Shown: positions 54,246-64,000 of the stretch, piece by piece
Layout: each line of letters starts with the position of its first letter
How positions within the stretch are numbered: the first letter of the stretch is position 1
Assembly (NCBI RefSeq): GCF_050436995.1
Contig: NC_134767.1
Location: 8,246,001 to 8,310,000, forward strand
Length of the DNA stretch: 64,000 bases
From: Anticarsia gemmatalis
Taxonomy: Eukaryota; Arthropoda; Insecta; Lepidoptera; Erebidae
Direction: 5' to 3'
Made by a program: the position numbers and the translations under genes
The notes under the pieces: generated by a model
The model's database searches: none
What the model saw: the letters and a program-made list of their open reading frames with translations, nothing else
Told to the model about the DNA's origin: nothing

Positions 54246-54568
54246 AGGGCAGTAAGAAAGTAGATATAGATAGCACAGTCACCAAGAACGCTATATAACT
54301 AGACAATATTTCCAAAAGAAAATAAAAGCCGATCTCGAAACTGTCGCCGGATCTCAAACTAGTGACTCAGAAAGTTTGAGTGCCGTCATCGTCTGTAGGT
54401 TGGCAAGTTTCCTCGTAAATCACTGACAACTTGGAGTTTTTGCTATAGAATCAATAGCTATGAATAAATAAGAGTAAGAATGTTGAAAACAAGGACAATT
54501 TCGTATAGAAAAAAAGATTTTGCTGATATTAGTTTTAGAGATGAATAAAGGCTTGGTACAATATGAGG

Positions 54569-54912
54569 AGCTCGTGGCTTAGTTTACAACAGCCGCACGG
54601 ATCGATCTCTGAGGTTAAGCTACGCTTGCCGAGGTTGTTCCGTGGATGGGTGACCATCTTATACATATCGAGTTCCTCCGTGTTTCGGAAGGCACGTTAA
54701 ATTGTGGGTCCCGGCTGTCATTTTCGAAGATCTTTGACAGTCGTTAACAGTAGTCAGAAGCTTGAAAGTCTGACAACCAGTCTTACCGAAGGGTATCGTG
54801 TTAATACCCAAGTAACTGGGTTGTGGAGGTCAGATAGGCAGTCGCTCCATGTAAAACACTGGTATCCAGCTGCATCCGGTGAGACTGGAAGCCGACTCCA
54901 ACATAGTTTGGA
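54569..54912 (+). mobile_element. 5S-SINE-1, full length
   Basis: The most complete copy: AGCTCGTGGCTTAGTTTACA, GATCGATCTCTGAGGTTAAG, GGATGGGTGACCATCTTATA, then the CAGTCGCTCCATG and GTGAGACTGGAAGCCGACTC blocks to CAACATAGTTTGG. Confidence 0.88.
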
Positions 54913-55639
54913 ACAAAGGCTAAGCGAATATAATATAATATGCTAGTTCAGTTCTGATTTAACCCAGGTCGGGTTTAATGTAGCATTTTATTGTATTTAT
55001 ATAATCTGAAAAAGAGCCCATATTTTTTTGTTCAGAATCTATTTCTCTTTATACATACTTGAATCTGTAATCTAGTGTTCACAGCTGGTATTAATTATAC
55101 TATCTATTTTTAAGGCACAATTAACTTAACCTTTAAAATCATACACAAAATTCTTCGTAAAATACTGTCTAATGGGAAAAATCGTACGTAAATTCGTTCA
55201 CTAATCTTAAAAAAATAGCGAACACCACCTGATGGGGAACTTAATTTTATATTATACTACGACGATATTTAATATGTGTACAGACAACATGACAAGTTAT
55301 ACGTCTAAAAACAAAAGGAACATCTTAAAACTATCCTAGTTTTCTCCCTCCAAAGGACAACAATACGAAACACAAATTTCTAAAATATGGCGACATTTAA
55401 AACTTAATAACAGTTTCACATAAACATACAGAAGATGTTATAAGCAGCTTATCTGCCCACAAAGCCAGTAATCGTAGCATCTAGTAGGGTAATAAGGTAT
55501 TATGGTGCTCGTAAACTGCTCCAATAAAGAATCCTACTAATCCTTTTGGTATATAAAACCATATCATTTGTTACAGTTGGAAAGGATCCAAGTAAAGGAA
55601 GGAATTTTGCATTTGTTTTCAAGCCGGAGTTTTTTAGCT
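54913..55639. other. No recognisable feature
   Basis: AT-rich, no frame of note. Confidence 0.5.
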
Positions 55640-55835
55640 TGATGTATTTTAGAAGGGAAAATTTTGCCCAGCAGTGGCAGCTTTTTTTTTTATTTCAATT
55701 AAATTGTTTAACACTTTTATCAAGGGTATGCGACAAAGCCTCAAATATGGTGCAACCGTAGTGGACTCAAGGTCTTACCCTTCTCACGTTTGGGAGGACA
55801 CCCTTGCCCAGCAGTGGGACACCTACGGATTGATA
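55640..55835 (+). mobile_element. Two SINE-A/LINE 3' fragments in tandem
   Basis: A short piece ends TTTTGCCCAGCAGTGGCAG near 55680. A longer one (about 55711-55835) has GTAGTGGACTCAAGGTCTTA and CCTTGCCCAGCAGTGGGACA. Confidence 0.6.
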
Positions 55836-56254
55836 AAAAATAGTTTTGGACAGACTGTCACCTAGCCCTGAAATTGAAAACTGCAATAACTTGGTATTAT
55901 AGTAAGGAAACCAACACCATTAAAACAACATTTGCATCTGTAGGGACACTCCTGTACATGGATACGATTAGGCAAATAGAATACAGACAATTCAAGAACC
56001 TAGTCAAAACACCAAGCAAAATTAAATGCATACTCCCGTTTCATATAAAATAAATCATGACGTTGGAATCCCAGAAATTATTACAATCCCGAAATGCCTG
56101 GAAGCCGCAGCGAATTTAGTAACAAGTAAATTGAAGGAAAAGGAAAGTAATATACTTCCCCCAACGAATTAGGGGACAAATAGGGGTAGAACAGAGAGAG
56201 AGGTGTACAAACGTGTTGTAATATGAAAAAGACAATGGTTGTTTTTAAATTAAA

Positions 56255-56468
56255 TCTATACTAATATTATAAAGCTGAAGAGTTTGTTTGTTTGTTTGAA
56301 CGCGCTAATCTCAGGAACTACTGGACCGATTTGAAAAGTTCTTTCAGTGTTAGATAGCCCAATTATCGAGGAAGGTTATAGGTTATATATCGCTACGACC
56401 AATAGGAGCAGAGTACCAGTAAAACATGTTACAAATGTGACGCAAGCGAAGTTGCGCGGGTCAGCTAG
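56255..56468 (+). mobile_element. Helitron-A, complete with short internal deletion
   Basis: Starts TCTATACTAATATTATAAAG and ends GTTGCGCGGGTCAGCTAG before T. Confidence 0.9.
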
Positions 56469-56786
56469 TTAAATATAAATTTTGGAAGAAAATATATGTC
56501 GACGTCGAAGAATCTTCTCACAGCAACTTAAATGTCCACACCATGTAAGAGAAATAAATGAACATCTGGAGTATGTCGGTTTTTTGTAGAATATGATGTA
56601 TACTTAATATTAAAGTTGCGAGAGCTTGGATGGATGCTAGTTACTTAATCACGGCAAAACTACTGAAAGGATTTTGATGTAATTTCTACACATTTTCATA
56701 AGCTGGATAGGAAAATAGATATAGGATATTATTAGCAAAGATATGTTTTGACAACGACGATTTCACAGGCAAAAAGAAGGTGCTAA

Positions 56787-56925
56787 TATCTTATATATAA
56801 AATTCTCATGTCACAATGTTAGTTACCATACTCCTCCGAAACGGCTTGACCGATTCTCATGAAATTTTGTGAGCATATTAAGAAGGGTCTGAGAATCGGC
56901 GAACTTCTATTTTTCATACCCATTA
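56787..56925 (+). repeat. Dispersed repeat family G
   Basis: TTATATATAAAATTCTCATG, TTAGTTACCATACTCCTCCG, ACCGATTCTCATGAAATTTT and TCTGAGAATCGGCGAAC in order. Confidence 0.7.
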
Positions 56926-58059
56926 TCTTCTTAAGATAAGATTTCATACCCCTAAGTGCCACTCCTCTTTTTTATTTATGCACAACAACAATTAAATACA
57001 AATTTAACACTGTAACTTCCAGGGACCAAATCTAGGGGAAGGAAATCACAAGCAATGTAATTATTTTTCAGTTTACCGTGGAATGGTGCAGAGATAAAAT
57101 TGAAATAGGTGTATTGAATAAGAGGTAGACAATAAAATATTAGAAATTTTACAATAGTGAGAGAAACATTGATAAAGAATACGAATAAGACCTTCATACT
57201 CAAATGCTCTTATTTCGCGTTCAGTCAGGTATAAAACATTGTCGTGGCATAGCGATTTGTACATACATAATATACTTAATCTGAACATTTCTATATACAT
57301 ACAGACAGATAAAAATTCAATCTTAGCTATATTTAAAGTAAGAAAGCAATCTTTAAACCAAGTCTTAAGCTTTACGCTGGATTTGAAAATAGTGTTCTGA
57401 ACATTAATATTATACAGACACATAAAATGGCAAACTTAGCTATTTTAAAAGCAAAATGTCAGTCCTTAAACCAAGTCTTAAGCTTTACGCTGATATAATT
57501 TTGACACTTAGTTAACCAAAACCTTATGAGAAAAAGATTAAAAAGAAAAATAAGACAACGCAGCTTTTATTGAAGATAGAAATAGGTTAAGATGTAAACG
57601 CTCTTATTTATTGCTACCGTAAATCAATGCGCAAAACACTAATATTTCATACTTAATAACTAAATTTTAGATAAATTAATGGACCTCAGACTAAGCCTAT
57701 CGTGATTGAGGTCATGTACTGCCCAAGGTCTTTGAGACCCCACAATACTACAGCATACAATCAATAGTATCTTCAACTCACTTGTTCAACCCGTCATGAT
57801 CCAAAAGGCATTCCAAAATTGACGTTATTACACGAACTTTATATGAAGCGAACAAAAAAGGAAGGGAGCATTTTGGAAAGAGGAATTTTTCGGCTCACAC
57901 AACTATTCAAAACAGTTACCCCCGTATTTGGTTACTGCAATGCGTTTTTTGGGGAGAAACACTCGATTTTTTTATTTATTTGTTAGTATTATTTATAGGA
58001 GAAAATAAAAAGGTATATAGTGAAATAAATGAAATAATAAATTTGTTTTTTTTGGGTAT
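56926..58059. other. Tandem duplication and unrecognised DNA
   Basis: The 57318-57492 duplication is the only structure seen. A 116-codon minus-strand frame at 57073-57423 overlaps it and has no domain. Confidence 0.45.
57318..57492 (+). repeat. Short tandem duplication, about 113 bp period
   Basis: TTAAACCAAGTCTTAAGCTT then TACGCTG ends both copies (57379 and 57492); the upstream CTTAGCTAT part is also shared. Confidence 0.85.
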
Positions 58060-58160
58060 TTTTTTTGGGGAGCGCGGCTCCACGCGTCTTTTCCGCGGCA
58101 CCTCGCCGCTTCGACTGAGCTGAAAGCGCCCCCCGCTGGGGGGGAGGGGGGTAGTCCTCT
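58060..58160. other. GC-rich island in AT-rich DNA
   Basis: GGGGAGCGCGGCTCCACGCG, CACCTCGCCGCTTCGACTGA and a run of G/C stand out sharply. A minus-strand frame of 93 codons crosses it, but it has a compositional origin and no domain. Probably part of a dispersed repeat. Confidence 0.5.
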
Positions 58161-58452
58161 ATACTTATGTGTTTACATCTTAAATGGGGTGTGCACAGAG
58201 TAGGGAAGGAATCAGGTTGTACATTGGCCTGTACGAAAAGAGCAATCGTGTTTGAAGAATCTGAATCCATTAGGAATGCGCCTTTTGTTAGGTTCTTTCG
58301 TCCTATATGGTTTTCAGATTTCGAAAAAGCATATTTGGATGGAAAGTGTAAAGTTTTATAAACAATATAAGATTTTCTTTTAGGTATAAAATATGGACCT
58401 TAATAAAAATCAAATATATGTTAAATATTACAAAAAGTAAAAAATATAGTTT

Positions 58453-58457
58453 AAAAA
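58453..58457 (-). terminator. Pol III oligo-T terminator
   Basis: Five T two bases after the tRNA at 58460. Confidence 0.8.
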
Positions 58458-58459
58458 TC

Positions 58460-58531
58460 TGCGTTGGCCGAGAATCGAACTCGGATCAACTGCTTGGAAG
58501 GCAACTATGCTGACCATTACACCACCAACGC
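58460..58531 (-). tRNA. tRNA-Gly (UCC)
   Basis: Identical to the 40856 copy. Upstream are TCACAT and, at about -22, a TATA-like CTTTTATAG. It is divergently oriented relative to the copy at 59580, about 1.05 kb away. Confidence 0.96.
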
Positions 58532-58554
58532 ATGTGATTTTCAGGCTATAAAAG
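58532..58554 (-). promoter_or_regulatory. Conserved tRNA-Gly 5' flank (TCACAT plus TTTTATAG)
   Basis: TCACAT at -6 to -1; TTTTATAG at about -22, the most TATA-like of the five. Confidence 0.5.
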
Positions 58555-59556
58555 TAGTATCAAATGAAATCTTATTATTTGTTCATTGTTCTATTCCAGT
58601 TGTTTAAATATTGACTATATTTGTTGATACAGATTTGACTAGTCTTATGGCACGGTGAAAAGATTACCAAACCTATAAAAAGTAACAATAATCTAAATTC
58701 AATTCATACAACACCGTTTTTAAGTTTTTATATTCCATGTTGGCGCCTAGTATTCGCGCGCCAAAATGTAATATTTCTACGACTTTTTGCACTCTAGCGT
58801 AAAATTATTCACTTCCAATGGGGATTGAATAAGTATAATTTTGGTATAATTAAATCATTTTCGGATTTTTTGCAGTTAAGTCTCTGTCGCTCCGGATGAG
58901 CGACATCTCTGCCTACATATTCGGGTATAACAACTCTTATGTTATAAACATAATTTTATGTAAATATTTCGGCTTAAAAGAACATATTTTCTTTAAGACC
59001 CACTTCAATCTTGTTATACAAACCCAATCGTCTGTAAAATAAGTTGCTTACATTATGTTTCACAGATCCAACTCAGACATAGCGTATGAAACTACAAAAT
59101 TGTTCACATGAGTTAAAACTAAATGAGTGGAAAATCATTGTTTTAACGAAGTTTGAGTTTTCTACGGTAATTTAACAATAACTTAGTCATAGTAGATAGT
59201 TGCTGTTGATATTTTAGAGATTCTATTTACAAGTTAAACATTTTTTGGCTTTATTTAGCAATTTTTTGAGGCCTTTAATTTTGATTAGATTATATTATAA
59301 GTATTGAATTTGAAAATAAGTACTAAAATGTATGTTATTCCAAACTATAATTTAATTTCTAATGTGTTTATTTTAAGCCGTAGCTATCCCACTGCTGGGC
59401 AAGGGTCTAGTGTAAATTATAGTAATAATATTTAGTAAGTATATCTATTAGGTTATTCAAGAACCTGTTTTTGCCCGCAATGCCATTTGAAAATAGTAAT
59501 CTACTAGAATTAACCTAAGCCATCTGTTCAAACAAACTAAGTTAAAATCACAAGTA
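58555..59556. other. Spacer between divergent tRNA-Gly genes
   Basis: AT-rich, with a GGCGCCTAGTATTCGCGCGCC patch near 58742-58763 and a SINE scrap at 59385. Confidence 0.45.
59385..59409 (-). mobile_element. SINE-A/LINE 3' end scrap
   Basis: Only TATCCCACTGCTGGGCAAGG and a few more bases remain. Confidence 0.45.
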
Positions 59557-59579
59557 CTTTATTGAAACTGAAATCACAT
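59557..59579 (+). promoter_or_regulatory. Conserved tRNA-Gly 5' flank (TCACAT plus TTTATT)
   Basis: TTTATTGAAACTGAAATCACAT abuts the gene; its TGAAA(A)TCACAT end is shared with the 58460 gene. Confidence 0.5.
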
Positions 59580-59651
59580 GCGTTGGTGGTGTAATGGTCA
59601 GCATAGTTGCCTTCCAAGCAGTTGATCCGAGTTCGATTCTCGGCCAACGCA
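59580..59651 (+). tRNA. tRNA-Gly (UCC)
   Basis: Identical to the 40856 copy. Upstream are TCACAT and CTTTATTG at about -23. A run of seven T begins two bases after the gene. Confidence 0.96.
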
Positions 59652-59653
59652 GA

Positions 59654-59660
59654 TTTTTTT
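59654..59660 (+). terminator. Pol III oligo-T terminator
   Basis: Seven T two bases after the tRNA at 59580. Confidence 0.85.
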
Positions 59661-60494
59661 CACAAATTCTAATTTTTGTGTTAAGTTCAACTTATTTCTT
59701 TTCACTTTTGTTTAAAATGACAGCGGTTATTTGTGGTTTTGATAAGAGATTGAATATTTTTGCTTGAATTTCCTAGTTTTATATGAAAACTTTTTAAAGG
59801 GTTAATTTCAGATTGGTGACTTCTAAATGGCACAATTGCTAATTACTACTGGTTGTATAAATTATCCCCTCGATAAAATAATACCCACTATGTATACATA
59901 TAAGTCCAGTATTACAGAAATATTTAAAACAAAATATCTCTGTTCTGTCTCTGCTCTGTGCGGGTAGGCCTTAGTTTTAGTATAAGTATAAAATATAAAG
60001 TGTCGCGGATGTTATTATTGTGGACGACTCGCAGCGGCCGCCGTGTTAACACTGCTGCCTTTATTATTTTACTTATTATTTCGTGTGTTTTTATTATTAT
60101 AACGCCTGTTATAGCTGAAGGTGTAGACAGAGGTGTATAATACGCAGCGATTTTTTGGAACGAATAATGTTGGCGCTATGTAATTAGGAACAAGCCTGTT
60201 AGCACCGGAAATTTATCGAAATCAAGCTGCTTTAATGTACTTTAAAAACATTTGTAATCCAAGTTGTCTTTTGCCGGCCCGGGAATTGGACTGAAATATG
60301 TTTTAAATCAAAGTACTTATTAACCAGCTGACTAACATGTTTACGTGTAATTTTATACAGGAGTAGATTTTTTTAAAGAAATCTATTTATGACTCCGATT
60401 TTTCTTGTATGTCTACTGTTAACTTTACCAGGGTCTAGCAGTTAAGCCGCAGAAGTGTAAAGACAAACTGACAGATTTTAACATTTAAGTTATA
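59661..60494. other. No recognisable gene
   Basis: A 60-codon frame at 59958-60140 encodes one hydrophobic helix; there is no support for translation. Confidence 0.4.
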
Positions 60495-60551
60495 CTAGCT
60501 TACCCGCACAGCTTCGCTTGCGTCACATAAGAGAGAATGGGTAAAACAAAC
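60495..60551 (-). mobile_element. Helitron-A 3' end only
   Basis: CTAGCTTACCCGCACAGCTT followed by CGCTTGCGTCACATAAGAG, then non-family sequence. Confidence 0.7.
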
Positions 60552-60573
60552 AAACTACAATTTTATTATATTA

Positions 60574-60836
60574 CTAGCTGACCCGCGCAACTTCGCTTGC
60601 GTCACCTAAGAGAAATTTTCCCCGTTTTTGTAACATTTTTCATTGCTACTCCGCTCCTTATGGCCGTAGCGTGATGTTATATAGCCTATAGCCTTCCTCG
60701 ATAAATGGGCTATCTGACACTGAAAGAATTTTTCAAATCGGACCAGTAGTTCCTGAGATTAGCGCGTTCAAACAAACAAACAAACAAACAATCAAACAAA
60801 CAAACAAACTCTTCAGCTTTATTATATTAGTATAGA
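60574..60836 (-). mobile_element. Helitron-A, complete
   Basis: CTAGCTGACCCGCGCAACTT to TATTAGTATAGA, with a long (CAAA)n run interrupted by one CAAT unit. It lies 22 bases from the partial copy at 60495. Confidence 0.9.
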
Positions 60837-63673
60837 TAAATATAAATATATCAATATTTTTTTATTTCTACAGACACACTTTCAGGCTATTTTCTACCAT
60901 ATTCTTCATCATATTGCTATAAAAATATGATCTAAACACCCCGTACCATACCTCATCGTGACGTCATATTACAGCAGGGGTAGGACTGGTAAGGGATGAT
61001 TTAATGGCACAAAGATGATATCAGCACATGACTTCCGCTCCTAGCTAATGACATACTCGTTTGTACTATCAACAGATAAACCGACATAAAAGACTTTATA
61101 TATAATAATATATACATACTAGTGGACTCGCGCGGCTCCGCTCGCGTATTAGCGAGAAAAAGTAGGGGTTGATTTTATAAAAACACGTGTTTATTTCTTC
61201 ATAATTGCAAACCCAAACATAGTTAAAATTTTCTAATAAAGCTAAATAAATACATATTATTATATTATATAATACAAGGTACTATAGGTTAACTTTGATA
61301 AGTAGTGATTTTCTTAAAAATTTATTACACTATCGATGATTTATATGCGTATTTTTATACATATAATATACTAGTCTCCCGCCATGGCTTTCCCCAGATG
61401 ACACCAAGTTATATTTGACAAATTATACGGGTACTACTTATTAGTGAAAGCTGCATGAAAATCCGTTCAGTCATTTTCGAGTTTATCATGCAAGCAGTCG
61501 CCTAAAAGCAGAATATACATACTTACTATTGGTCGGTTAAAGAACTTAGTATCAAAATTTAATTTGCTACGTCAATAAGTGTTCGTTAGCTTAAAATATT
61601 TCACAGGAATTCAACGCCAGCCAAAAAAAACAACAAAACACAAAAATCTGTTCCAAGTTTGTTAAAATTTGAATGGCAAAGTAGTAATTAAAGAGTAATT
61701 GATAGGCAGCCTTATTTCTTAATCCGTTGTGACGGATAAATTAAAAGAGCAAGATTAAAGAATGCCCAAAGTGTATTCACTCGAAATTAATCTATTTGGT
61801 AATTATAACATTTACTGGAGTTGCGGCTATGAAATACGCGAGGATTATTTTCCCAGAGATTTTTAAAGAAAAATTTGGTTGCGGGTATTATACTTCACAT
61901 TCCTGACTACTTTTGTAAATTATTATCAAGTAATAAATCTCTAGTCTCTGCCTACCCCTATGTGAAGAAGGCGTGATTTTATGTATGTACAATATGTACA
62001 TAAATTATTATGTAATAAGTTATGAGTTTATAAATAAAATCTGCTTAAACTTTTAATATGCCATTTGCAAATCATGAATCATAACCAAAATTGACAACAT
62101 TTTTTTTTTAAAGCAATGATATCACAGACTGACAAACTGTTGTCATTCACTAGGGTTCTAACAAACGCGAAAAAAATATAGGGTGATTTTTAAGACGAAT
62201 ATTTTTTAGTAGATATTGAAATACTTTAGAAAATCTTCAGGACAAATACACCTAGTATGCGTAAATCTTTCATTTATGAACGTGTCTAAATTATTTATTT
62301 TAATACAAACAAAATAAATTTTATAAGAATCGCTTATTTCGCAGCTATACACTGAAGGAAACTCAAGTTCCGACGCGATTAAAACCGAAATGAATTATTT
62401 TGATCTTCAGTTATTTTTTGAACAAACGGATTTATGCCTTACAATCAAAACAGATTTCATAATTTACACAAATGGGATTAAGTAACGTTTTAGCAGCAAT
62501 ATTTAAAACTCTAAAGCATATTATTATATGCTTATCTTTCACGAGGAAACCACTGAACGGACTTAGGGAGAGTAGAATATGGAGATATAATTGGGGTCTT
62601 GAGTTAAATATACGTACATAAAACTCTATTTTAAACGGAACCGAGTAGGTTAGTTAGTGTTTTATGTGTCTTCAAAATTATCATTTTCATCAACATAATA
62701 ATACCTATAATAAAACACAATGAAACTGAAAACAATGTAGGTGAAATATTATTATAGTATCATGCTTTTAGACATGATTATCATTTAAGACTATCAATTA
62801 ATTATGCTACAAAGTGACCTAGTTTAACACAAAATTAAATATTCTTTACAATTTTTTCTAAAAGTACATAATATATTATGTTTATGCTTAGTTTATAATT
62901 ACTTGTTAGAAACTAGATGTAATGGCAAAACATTGTTTTCGATGGTGTATGAAACCTGCCAAGCCGCATTTGGCCAATAGCCAGCGTTGTGGTTGAGGCC
63001 CTATCCCTTTACTACTGCGAAACTAGTGTTCTAGAATATTAATGTTTATTTCTATTACCCCTATCGATATGTTATTCATAATAAAAGGTTTTATGTTTTT
63101 AAAACAGAACATAAAACTCATCTCAAGACATAGAGTGATTGAAAACGTCCAATTAATAAGTCCCTATTAAAATGCGCTATGTTCCCAATTTTAGATTTGT
63201 TTTTATTTATAAGTTTTATAAAGATTTCGCTTTTTATGAATATGTTTTTTAAGTAAGTGATTTTATTCTGGTTTATATAAATGCCTAGTAGATAAACTGT
63301 ACAATTTACAGATCCAAAACGAAAAGAGATGATGCAGTTAACAACATTTCAAAACCTGCAAAAATCCAAACCAATATCTTCTTATAAATACTTACTATTT
63401 TTATTTTTTGGCTCAACAATGTTGAAATATTGAAGTATCCACATCCTTTTAAATAAAAGTAAATATTCTCAGATTTAAATTCTATTCTAACTGCATAGTA
63501 TAATAACATCTTTTCTTTCCATTCCGGGCAAATTTCCAGAATCATTTAAAAGAAATAGCCGTGGAATGTTGGCTGACCCAGGTGAGGCCAAAACTACTGT
63601 AGTGTTGCCACTGCCAAAAGCTTAAGAATGTTGCCAACTTAAAATAATTTAGGTATTTTAATAGTGTACAAAA
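60837..63673. other. Largely unrecognised, decayed Helitron-like ends
   Basis: CTAGTGGACTCGCGCGGCTC (61119) and CTAGTCTCCCGCCATGGCTT (61370) look like Helitron 3' ends in reverse. The rest is AT-rich, with the SINE-A relic at 62952. Confidence 0.4.
62952..63030 (+). mobile_element. SINE-A fragment, strongly decayed
   Basis: CCGCATTTGGCCAATAGCCA, CGTTGTGGTTGAGGCCCTA and a decayed continuation match the SINE-A 3' half in order. Confidence 0.4.
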
Positions 63674-63985
63674 GTAGTGATAGCCGAGTGGTTTAAGTTG
63701 ACACCTCTCACGCAAGTGGTTGCAGTTTCGAATCCGAGGCAACACACCAATTACTTTTCGAAGTTATGTATGTATTAGAAATAATTATCATTAGCTCCAA
63801 CGGTGAAGGAAAACATTGTGAGAAAACCTTGCATGCCTAAAATTTATTTAATACATTTATTGAGGGCATGCAAAGTCCCCTACCCGCACTTTTCCAGCGT
63901 GGTGAACTCAAGACCTAACCCCTCCCTCTTGTTTGGAAGGAGGACCTTGCCCTGCAGTGGGATAGTAATGGGTTATATAAAAATA
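63674..63985 (+). mobile_element. SINE-A, full length
   Basis: The same order of tRNA-like head, body and LINE-like 3' end as the copy at 18419. It has more sequence changes, including in box B, and ends near the window edge. Confidence 0.88.
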
Positions 63986-64000
63986 AGTAGCGCACAAATT

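Noticed and set aside
57073..57423. A 116-codon minus-strand frame
   Set aside because: Composition matches AT-rich background, no domain or splice sites, and it overlaps a simple duplication.

Overview
The window looks like moth (Lepidoptera) nuclear DNA, possibly a noctuoid; the order-level call is firm, the finer placement is a guess. It is AT-rich, has very little coding sequence, and is full of repeat types typical of moths: Helitrons that end in CTAG next to a GCGAAGTTGCGCGGGT-type hairpin, tRNA- and 5S rRNA-derived SINEs, short inverted-repeat transposons and LINE 3' remnants.

Host protein coding. Two exons on the minus strand are convincing. Positions 22101-23057 encode 319 codons of a charged, Arg/Tyr-rich, low-complexity N-terminus. 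Positions 2126-2294 encode the first membrane segment of an SLC2 sugar porter of the trehalose-transporter (Tret1-like) type. The donor at 22100 and the acceptor at 2295 are both phase 0, so the exons can be joined across a 19.8 kb intron. The remaining transporter exons would lie left of position 1.

The 2295-22100 interval is a TE-filled putative intron. Its main occupant is a 6.1 kb Ty3/Gypsy LTR retrotransposon on the minus strand (7407-13526). It has LTRs that read as identical, a tRNA-Trp primer binding site and a CHCC Gag knuckle, features that fit the CsRn1/Kamikaze clade. Its pol frame is broken by one TGA in the integrase zinc-binding region, and a 730 bp hAT-type element with a perfect 8 bp target duplication sits in its leader.

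Right of 23.1 kb no protein gene is recognisable. The region could be intergenic or the 5' non-coding part of the transporter gene. It holds a near-perfect 191 bp-arm inverted repeat (24371-24841), a triplicated 0.5 kb unit carrying a SINE (30074-31440), several inverted-repeat MITEs, and five scattered tRNA-Gly(UCC) genes (40.9, 42.3, 51.8, 58.5 and 59.6 kb) that share a TCACAT hexamer directly upstream and oligo-T terminators.

No CRISPR array, rRNA gene or wholly new system was seen. The most interesting items are the transporter gene model, the young CsRn1-like element and its nested hAT insertion, the dispersed tRNA-Gly set, the long hairpin, and two SINE families whose heads resemble the 5S rRNA internal promoter.
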